Origin: Campylobacterota bacterium
GTDB lineage: Bacteria > Campylobacterota > Campylobacteria > Campylobacterales > JAADDG01
DNA: 6,377 nt
Direction of reading: 5' to 3'
Assembly (NCBI GenBank): GCA_013154075.1
Contig: JAADDG010000029.1
Span: 1 to 6,377, forward strand
Both the position numbers and the translations under genes were made by a program. Positions 1-4,855 of the stretch are shown here, one piece after another. Every line of letters starts with the position of its first letter. Positions within the stretch are counted from its first letter, which is position 1. The notes below the pieces were generated by a model. That model worked only from the letters and a program-made list of their open reading frames with translations. It searched no databases and was not told the origin of the DNA.

Positions 1-66
1 AGAATCACTGACTTTGACGAAGAGAAATACTTCAAACATCTTGAGGAGTTGGCGGAGAGAAGATAA
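1..66 (+). CDS. C-terminal end of an unidentified gene (partial)
   Basis: Frame 1 is open from the window edge to a TAA at 64-66 and gives 21 residues, rich in Glu, Lys and Arg and ending ...HLEELAERR, which reads like an amphipathic C-terminal helix. The stop codon sits inside a strong terminator-like hairpin, which supports a real gene end here. The fragment is too short to assign a family. The next gene is on the same strand but 181 bp away with its own promoter, so the two are probably not co-transcribed. Confidence 0.6.
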   Translation, partial: RITDFDEEKYFKHLEELAERR

Positions 67-87
67 TCTTCTCTCTCGCTCCTTTTT
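52..87 (+). terminator. Intrinsic terminator overlapping the stop of the first gene
   Basis: Positions 55-64 (GAGAGAAGAT) are perfectly complementary to 66-75. After one bulged T at 76 the stem extends by three pairs (GCG 52-54 with CGC 77-79). A short TCC and then five T (83-87) follow. The stop codon 64-66 is at the tip of the hairpin, so a minimal real loop would open a few of the inner pairs. The U-tract is short and set off by three bases, so efficiency is uncertain. Confidence 0.6.
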
Positions 88-204
88 AAAACCTCTCTAA
101 AATAGGATTATACCCCAACTTTTCTTCTAAAAAATCGGAATGCAATCTTAATTTTCATCTTTAGATAATATCTTTCACTGATTTTATTTTTAACAAAGAA
201 TAGT

Positions 205-210
205 TATAAT
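205..210 (+). promoter_or_regulatory. -10 box of the promoter for the GH5-like gene
   Basis: A perfect TATAAT lies 38 bp before the start codon at 248. No TTGACA-like hexamer is present at the usual distance, but T-rich tracts occur upstream (around 180-192), the arrangement known for sigma-70 promoters in Campylobacter and Helicobacter. The predicted transcript start is near 217. The rest of the 67-247 gap is AT-rich with nothing else recognisable apart from a short AGATA-A-TATCT palindrome at 163-173. Confidence 0.55.
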
Positions 211-236
211 AAAGATTAAAATTATTAATGAGCGGT

Positions 237-242
237 AAGGAG
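237..242 (+). promoter_or_regulatory. Ribosome binding site of the GH5-like gene
   Basis: AAGGAG, five bases before the ATG at 248. It fixes the start at this ATG, which is also the one that gives a proper signal peptide. Confidence 0.8.
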
Positions 243-247
243 ATTAA

Positions 248-2395
248 ATGAAGAAAGGTTTATTTAAAGTATTGATGGTTATTTTTGTTTCTCTTTTTTT
301 GGCCTATTCTCAAATAGAGGCTAATGATAATATGACAAAAGAGAAGATAGAAAATCTAACACAAAGTTATAAAGTCAACTGGTATGACAAAGCTATAGAG
401 ATTTACAATTCTAAAAATCCGGATAATCAGTGGGAACATCCCTATTTTAAGTATATTTTTCCGGATGATGCCGATTTTGTTGCGGGTAATCCTCCCGATA
501 AGCCTATTACATCCTATAAATGGATGAAAATAGCGGGTGTGGGTTTGACAAAGAAGCTGTCTATTCCAAGCTGGAAGTACACTTATACCAAAGAGCTCGT
601 TAGAGAGTGGAAAAGAAAAGGATTTAGAGCCGGTAGAATTCATATAGATCCTACGGATTTTTTGGATGAGAGTGATTTAAGCGGATATAGACTTGATGAA
701 GAGAAATTGAAAATTTTAAAAGATACCTGCCAGCTTTTTGTAGATCAGCATATTCCTATAGTAATATCTACGGGAGGATATGGAGACGGGTTTACAAATT
801 TCAATGAGGATTGGGAAGGATCTTTCAATCATATTATAGATTGGTGGAGACAGATAGCCGAATATTTTAAAGATATGAGCTATTTGGTCGCTTTTGAGAA
901 TTTTATAGAGTATCACGGTTTTGATGATGTTCCTATAGAAAAAAGATTTTCTGAATTTGTGAATAATGGTGAAGTGAGGTATCCAAATTTCGGAGAGATA
1001 GATAACTATGTAAAAGAGCCTGCGTATAATAATTTAAATGCTGAAATTTCAAAGGTGGTTAGAGTTACCAATCCAAAAAGAGTTTTTATATATAAACCAA
1101 GAGGAATAGGAAGAAACAATTTGGATTCCATAACTCCATGGAGATGGAAAACCGAGATAGATCCCTATCCAAATATAAGGACGACTAAATTTTATTGGCT
1201 AATATCTACGGGAGGCGGCGCAAATCTAAGGACTTCTTATATAAAAGCTCTTAGAGAAGAGAATGAAGATATAAAAAAAGAGTTGATAAATGAAGCTAAA
1301 TATAATTCATGGGGAAATATTGTAGATTATCACAACGCTACGCAGCTTCCCGTTTGGGTTAGTTTGATGGGGATTAAGGCCGATAGCAAAGATGTGGAGT
1401 ATCTTGACGGTAAGGCTCCGACTACCGAGGAGGTGGTCTCTTATATAAACTGGTATTTAGAATCGATTCAAACATTGGCCTACAATACGAAAACGATGAA
1501 AAGAGATAAGATTCCAAACGGTTTTCAGCAATCTTGGTGGTTATGGGATTTCGATAAAGATGAGTGGAATCGTGAGACGATTTTCGGATGGGATGCTGTA
1601 AAAATTAGAGATGCTTTAGGTAGCCACTCTTTTGGAAGAGGTTTGAAAGAGAGATATTATCCGCCCGCATTTTTGAATAAGGATGAAGCTATTTACAGGG
1701 ATGGAGCGTATGCAAATAGAGAGTTTAAATCAAGTATTTTTTATGAAGCCGTAAGCGATAAGGATGACGATATTAAGTTTGTTAAAGTATCGGGTCCTAA
1801 ATGGCTTGATGTCTTGGAGGATGGTACGATAGTAGGTACTCCGAGTATGGATGATGTGGGAGAGAACGTTTTTGAAGTCGGAGTTGTGGGTAAAAATAAA
1901 GATATGGATACAAAGATTTTGAAGATAGATGTATCGGAGTTTGAGAAAGTTAGTTTTGTAGTAAGTGATGATACGTACTCTCAGCGCAATAAACCCGATA
2001 CTACTGCGGGAGATAAAAGAGATCTGATTATCCAAAATATCACTTCTCCTTTTGCAAAAGATATCTTTTTGAAATTTGACGTATCGGTAAAAAGAGAGAT
2101 AGCTAAAGCTACTTTGAATATCTATTATCGTACGTTTAACGGAAACGTAACTCTATCTTTGGTCGAAAATGATTGGAGTGAAAATAATCTTACGTGGAAT
2201 ACGAGGCCAAATGTCATAAAAGAGCTTGTAGAGGTGAATATTGAAGATGGAGGGTACAACTCTATAGATTTGACTCCCTTTATTACCAAAAGCGGAACTT
2301 ACTCTTTTGAGTTGAAAACTTATGATGATATCAAAGCAAAAATTTCATCCAAAGAGAGGGGAAATCCCGCAACTTTGATTTTATATTTGAAATAG
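248..2395 (+). CDS. Exported GH5-like TIM-barrel protein with Ig-like and DNRLRE/CBM96-like domains; probably not a standard glycosidase
   Basis: The 715-aa product starts with a Sec signal peptide (Lys2-Lys3, hydrophobic 8-20, cleavage near 21-25), so it acts in the periplasm or outside. Residues about 90-460 follow the clan GH-A/GH5 cellulase plan: beta2 with the conserved Arg (GRIHI, Arg130), beta3 (IPIVIST, 169-175), beta4 after a WWRQIAEYF helix (FENFIEYHG, 216-224), beta7 (PVWVSLMG, 368-375) and beta8 (QQSWWLWDF, 427-435). The beta4 acid/base Glu (Glu221) is kept, but the preceding family Asn is Ile220 and the beta7 nucleophile Glu position is Leu373. The His pair usual after beta3 is also missing. 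Residues about 472-562 form a putative-Ig (He_PIG-type) domain with GPKWL and DGTIVGTP. Residues about 566-715 resemble DNRLRE/CBM96-like beta domains (ENNLTWNTRPN). Such domains bind polysaccharide in characterised cases. It is likely monocistronic, with its own promoter and terminator. Domain calls are by eye. It may bind a glycan rather than cleave one, or cleave by altered chemistry. Confidence 0.8.
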   Translation: MKKGLFKVLMVIFVSLFLAYSQIEANDNMTKEKIENLTQSYKVNWYDKAIEIYNSKNPDNQWEHPYFKYIFPDDADFVAGNPPDKPITSYKWMKIAGVGLTKKLSIPSWKYTYTKELVREWKRKGFRAGRIHIDPTDFLDESDLSGYRLDEEKLKILKDTCQLFVDQHIPIVISTGGYGDGFTNFNEDWEGSFNHIIDWWRQIAEYFKDMSYLVAFENFIEYHGFDDVPIEKRFSEFVNNGEVRYPNFGEIDNYVKEPAYNNLNAEISKVVRVTNPKRVFIYKPRGIGRNNLDSITPWRWKTEIDPYPNIRTTKFYWLISTGGGANLRTSYIKALREENEDIKKELINEAKYNSWGNIVDYHNATQLPVWVSLMGIKADSKDVEYLDGKAPTTEEVVSYINWYLESIQTLAYNTKTMKRDKIPNGFQQSWWLWDFDKDEWNRETIFGWDAVKIRDALGSHSFGRGLKERYYPPAFLNKDEAIYRDGAYANREFKSSIFYEAVSDKDDDIKFVKVSGPKWLDVLEDGTIVGTPSMDDVGENVFEVGVVGKNKDMDTKILKIDVSEFEKVSFVVSDDTYSQRNKPDTTAGDKRDLIIQNITSPFAKDIFLKFDVSVKREIAKATLNIYYRTFNGNVTLSLVENDWSENNLTWNTRPNVIKELVEVNIEDGGYNSIDLTPFITKSGTYSFELKTYDDIKAKISSKERGNPATLILYLK

Positions 2396-2420
2396 AGGGT
2401 AAAGTAGCCCTCTATTTTTT
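2390..2420. terminator. Terminator hairpin between convergent genes
   Basis: Stem 2390-2399 (AAATAGAGGG) pairs perfectly with 2408-2417 (CCCTCTATTT) around an 8-base loop. The plus strand continues with T to 2420, giving a canonical intrinsic terminator for the GH5-like gene whose TAG is in the left arm. On the minus strand the hairpin follows the pdhB stop immediately but has only ATTTCAAATATAA after the G/C part, so termination of the pdh operon there is plausible but weaker. Confidence 0.8.
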
Positions 2421-3396
2421 ATAGTCCGTTTTCTTTAGCCCATAGTGCGATTTTCGAGGCAATTTTATCCGGTGTGGGAATGGAGGCAAGTTCCAATTTT
2501 CTGTTATAGGGGATTGGGACGTCTTCTCCCGCGATTCTAAGAACCGGAGCGTCAAGATCGTAAAAAAGCTCTTCGGAGATTCTTGCCGATACTTCCGCTC
2601 CGAATCCTCCGGTTTTGTGATCCTCTTCCACTATTACCGCTCTTTTGGTTTTTTTGACCGATTTGGTTATCGTCTCCATATCCAAGGGTCTAAGAGAGTT
2701 TAGATCTATAAGTTCGCACTCTATATTCAGATCTTTTTCTATCTTCTCTATAGCCTCTTTGCAATCTTTTACCATTTTCAGATAGCTGATTATCGTTATA
2801 TCTTTTCCCTCTTTTACAATAGATGCTTTAAAAGGATCTATTTGAGCTTTGAAATCCACTTCTCCCTCTTGGTTATAGAGAAGCTCGTGTTCGAGGAAGA
2901 TAACCGGATCGTTTAGAAAGATGGCTTTTTTCAAAGCGTGATAAGCATAGTTTGGATTTGATGCCGCAAAGACTATAAGACCCGGAATGGAGGCGTAGAT
3001 CGTCTCGTAACTTTCGCTGTGTTGTGCGGCAAGCTGTTTGCTTACTCCTCCGGGCATTCTGACGGTCAAAGGGATGGCGAGTTTGCCGCCGCTCATATAT
3101 CTGAATTTGGCGGCGTGATTGATTATCTGATCGAGAGCCAGAAGCGAAAAGTTTACAGTCATTATTTCCGCTATCGGGCGAAGTCCTCCTATCGCCATTC
3201 CTATGGCGTTTCCTACGATCGAGAGCTCTGCTATCGGAGTGTCTATAACCCTTTTTGCCCCATATTTGGCGAACAGTCCTTCGCTAACTCTATAACTTCC
3301 ACCGTATCTTCCCACATCCTCTCCCAGTATAACTACGCTTTTGTCATCTCTCATCGCCTCATCTATCGCCCTGTTTAAAGCTTCACGATACAACAT
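2419..3396 (-). CDS. pdhB: Pyruvate dehydrogenase E1 component, beta subunit
   Basis: With E1-alpha this forms the alpha2beta2 thiamine-diphosphate E1 that decarboxylates pyruvate and transfers the acetyl group to the lipoyl arm of E2, in the cytoplasm. Numbered from the chosen start (325 aa, normal for the short bacterial E1-beta type), the family blocks are GEDVGRYGG (25-33), VIDTPIAE (50-57) with Glu57 at the position that contacts the ThDP aminopyrimidine, NFSLLALDQIINHAAKFRYM (82-101), AAQHSES with conserved His126, and the C-terminal transketolase-like domain with VIVEEDHKTGGFG. The PYNRKLE motif near the end also fits. An in-frame ATG ten codons upstream (3426) would overlap pdhA by 44 bp; the ATG at 3396 has a TAAGGA site eight bases before it and matches the usual N-terminus (YREALNRAIDEAM). 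It overlaps pdhA by 14 bp, suggesting coupled translation. It is the last gene of the operon; no E2 or E3 follows. An acetoin or branched-chain E1 is possible but less likely. Confidence 0.88.
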   Translation of the reverse strand: MLYREALNRAIDEAMRDDKSVVILGEDVGRYGGSYRVSEGLFAKYGAKRVIDTPIAELSIVGNAIGMAIGGLRPIAEIMTVNFSLLALDQIINHAAKFRYMSGGKLAIPLTVRMPGGVSKQLAAQHSESYETIYASIPGLIVFAASNPNYAYHALKKAIFLNDPVIFLEHELLYNQEGEVDFKAQIDPFKASIVKEGKDITIISYLKMVKDCKEAIEKIEKDLNIECELIDLNSLRPLDMETITKSVKKTKRAVIVEEDHKTGGFGAEVSARISEELFYDLDAPVLRIAGEDVPIPYNRKLELASIPTPDKIASKIALWAKENGL

Positions 3397-4354
3397 TGCT
3401 ACATTCCTTACAAAATAGATCTTCATAGAGTTCGGATATCTCCGGTTCGCCGGCGTTTTGGGCGAAAGAGACGGCCTCTTCTATCTCATTTTGCACTTTT
3501 CTATCCGTCTCTTCAAAAAAGCTCTTTTCTACGAGATTTTCGCTTAAAGCCCTCTTTTTGAGATTTTCTATAGGATCTTTTGATTTGAATATCTCTATCT
3601 CTTCTTGAGATCTATATTTTCCGCTGTCGCTCATCGAGTGGCCTTCGTATCTGTAGCATTCCGCTTCTATGAAATATGGTCCAAGACCGTTTTCTATATA
3701 ATTTTTCGCTCTCATTACCTCTTCATATACTTCGCAAACATCCATTCCGTTTATTCTAACGGCCGGCATATAGTTTTTCACTTTATTGTAAAGCTCGGTA
3801 AAGGGGCTTACCCATGAGATGTGGGTTCCTATGGCGTAGTAGTTGTTTTCCAAAAAGAAGATGATGGGAAGTTTCCAAGCGGAGGCTATGTTTATGGATT
3901 CGAAAAAGGCTCCGCTATTTGAGGCTCCGTCTCCAAAGATTGCGAAGACTCCGGCATTCTCTCCCTCCATTTTTCTTGCATAGGCACATCCTACGGCTAT
4001 CGGAAGGTGGCCTCCCACTATGGCGTCTCCTCCGTAGAAGCCGAGTTTTGGCTCAAAAAGGTGCATGGATCCGCCTTTCCCTTTGCTAACTCCCTCTCTT
4101 TTGCCAAAAAGCTCCGCCATTACGGCTTTTGGATCCATTCCTCTTGCGATAGCCAAGACATGCTCTCTGTAGTGTGTAAAAACGTCTCCTTTCATAAAAG
4201 CCTTCATACTTCCCACACTTACCGCTTCTTGGCCTATATCAAGATGCAAAAAACCGGCTATGTTCCCTTTCATATACTCCTCTTTGGCTCTTAGCTCGAA
4301 CTCTCTTCCGAGTTTCATCAGATAATAAAACTCTTTGACTCTCGCGCTATTCAT
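3383..4354 (-). CDS. pdhA: Pyruvate dehydrogenase E1 component, alpha subunit
   Basis: This is the ThDP-binding subunit of the E1 heterotetramer; it carries out the decarboxylation of 2-oxoacid together with E1-beta. Numbered from the ATG at 4354 (323 aa, the size of short bacterial E1-alpha), it has HYREH (61-65) of the substrate channel, the ThDP/Mg motif beginning GDGASN (141-146) and ending ENN (169-171), and the phosphorylation-loop motif GHSMSD (238-243) followed by KYRS. SMSD and the following DPI are typical of pyruvate rather than acetoin E1-alpha, but substrate is an inference. A TTG six bases upstream (4360) is in frame but lacks a spaced ribosome site; the ATG has AGAAGAG (4362-4368) seven bases away. 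The start overlaps the end of the CxxC gene by 8 bp and the end overlaps pdhB by 14 bp, so the three are one transcript. PDH is not the usual pyruvate-oxidising enzyme in Campylobacterota, which mostly use pyruvate:acceptor oxidoreductases. Confidence 0.88.
   Translation of the reverse strand: MNSARVKEFYYLMKLGREFELRAKEEYMKGNIAGFLHLDIGQEAVSVGSMKAFMKGDVFTHYREHVLAIARGMDPKAVMAELFGKREGVSKGKGGSMHLFEPKLGFYGGDAIVGGHLPIAVGCAYARKMEGENAGVFAIFGDGASNSGAFFESINIASAWKLPIIFFLENNYYAIGTHISWVSPFTELYNKVKNYMPAVRINGMDVCEVYEEVMRAKNYIENGLGPYFIEAECYRYEGHSMSDSGKYRSQEEIEIFKSKDPIENLKKRALSENLVEKSFFEETDRKVQNEIEEAVSFAQNAGEPEISELYEDLFCKECSNVVS
3405..3410 (-). promoter_or_regulatory. Ribosome binding site that decides the pdhB start
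   Basis: TAAGGA on the minus strand, inside the 3' end of pdhA and eight bases before the ATG at 3396. It favours this start over the upstream in-frame ATG at 3426. Confidence 0.7.
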
Positions 4355-4688
4355 CGCCAAACTCTTCTAACGCTTTTTCTACCGGGGTTAGATACATCAA
4401 AGCCGGTCCTCCGTGCATCAAGACAGCCTGCATCGCCGCTTCCATTATCTCCTCTTTGGTGCATCCCGCTTTCAAAGCCTCGTTTACGTGCAAAGCTATA
4501 CACCATTCGCACTGTGCGGCTACGGCTAAGGCAAGATTGATAAGCTCTTTTTGTTTTGTGCTTAAGACCCCCTCTTTCGTTACCGTAGTCATAAAACCCA
4601 AAAAGGCTTGAATCTCTTTTGGTTGATCCTTTTGTAGTTTGCCTATAAGCCTTTTGATCTCCGTTAATTTCTCTTTCATCTCACCCAT
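4347..4688 (-). CDS. AhpD-like / carboxymuconolactone decarboxylase family protein
   Basis: A 113-aa all-helical protein of the CMD/AhpD superfamily. The core is KELINLALAVAAQ (47-59) followed by the redox motif Cys60-x-x-Cys63-x-x-x-His67 and then GCTKEEIMEA, as in AhpD-like peroxidase-associated proteins; this argues for a thiol redox role rather than true carboxymuconolactone decarboxylation. Characterised AhpD of Mycobacterium takes electrons from the lipoyl group of a 2-oxoacid dehydrogenase E2 and passes them to the peroxiredoxin AhpC, so its place as first gene of an E1 operon is suggestive. The ATG at 4688 has AAGGAG (4695-4700) six bases upstream. It overlaps pdhA by 8 bp. There is a third Cys (Cys76). 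Partner and substrate cannot be read from the sequence. Confidence 0.82.
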   Translation of the reverse strand: MGEMKEKLTEIKRLIGKLQKDQPKEIQAFLGFMTTVTKEGVLSTKQKELINLALAVAAQCEWCIALHVNEALKAGCTKEEIMEAAMQAVLMHGGPALMYLTPVEKALEEFGDE

Positions 4689-4705
4689 CGTGCGCTCCTT
4701 ATTAA

Positions 4706-4722
4706 TCGATAAAAATTATCGA
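4706..4722. promoter_or_regulatory. Perfect 7-3-7 palindrome in the pdh operon leader (candidate operator)
   Basis: TCGATAA-AAA-TTATCGA, lying between the predicted transcript start (about 4726) and the ribosome site (4695-4700) of the minus-strand operon. On the minus strand GATAA occurs twice, ten bases apart, across this site and its upstream flank. Position and symmetry suit a repressor site that blocks transcription; a weak RNA hairpin is the alternative. The regulator is unknown. Confidence 0.45.
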
Positions 4723-4732
4723 AATTTATCCA

Positions 4733-4738
4733 ATTATA
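4733..4738 (-). promoter_or_regulatory. -10 box of the pdh operon promoter
   Basis: Perfect TATAAT on the minus strand, 45 bp from the ATG of the first operon gene, with predicted initiation near 4726. The upstream sequence is AT-rich with no clear -35 hexamer, like the other promoters in this window. Confidence 0.55.
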
Positions 4739-4807
4739 ACACATTTTCAAATCATAAAAAGTAAAGAATAAAAAATAATTTTTATAAGCAAGTAAGTAAA
4801 ATTTAGT

Positions 4808-4813
4808 TATAAA
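4808..4813 (+). promoter_or_regulatory. Possible -10 box for the exported alpha/beta hydrolase gene
   Basis: TATAAA followed by TAT, 42 bp before the ATG at 4856, in a very AT-rich divergent region. One base differs from consensus and no -35 is visible. Other AT-rich hexamers nearby could serve, so the exact position is tentative. Confidence 0.4.
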
Positions 4814-4842
4814 TATGAAAGATAAAGTAAATATTTTTTTAC

Positions 4843-4848
4843 AAAGGA
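4843..4848 (+). promoter_or_regulatory. Ribosome binding site of the exported hydrolase
   Basis: AAAGGA seven bases before the ATG at 4856. It supports the start that yields a full signal peptide. Confidence 0.7.
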
Positions 4849-4855
4849 TGATAAA

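Noticed and set aside
107..112. TATAAT on the minus strand in the left intergenic gap
   Set aside because: No open frame with a start codon and ribosome site follows it on the minus strand toward position 1, so it is probably a chance match in AT-rich DNA.
163..173. Short palindrome AGATA-A-TATCT upstream of the GH5-like gene
   Set aside because: Only five pairs, in an AT-rich region, and it is about 30 bp above the -10 box; not distinguishable from chance without comparative data.
3019..3378. 119-codon plus-strand open frame inside pdhB
   Set aside because: It lies wholly antisense to a strongly conserved E1-beta region, has no domain-like features and no ribosome site that I can see; it is a shadow of the real frame.
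4007..4294. 95-codon plus-strand open frame inside pdhA
   Set aside because: Antisense to conserved E1-alpha coding sequence, with a composition typical of a reverse-complement frame.
2419..4354. Acetoin dehydrogenase (acoA/acoB) as the identity of the E1 pair
   Set aside because: The sizes fit and the families are close, but the GHSMSD...KYRS loop of the alpha subunit and the overall beta-subunit pattern look more like pyruvate E1; there are no acetoin genes nearby. Not excluded.
4355..4360. TTG start for pdhA two codons upstream of the ATG
   Set aside because: The AGAAGAG site is seven bases from the ATG but only one base from the TTG, so the ATG at 4354 is preferred.
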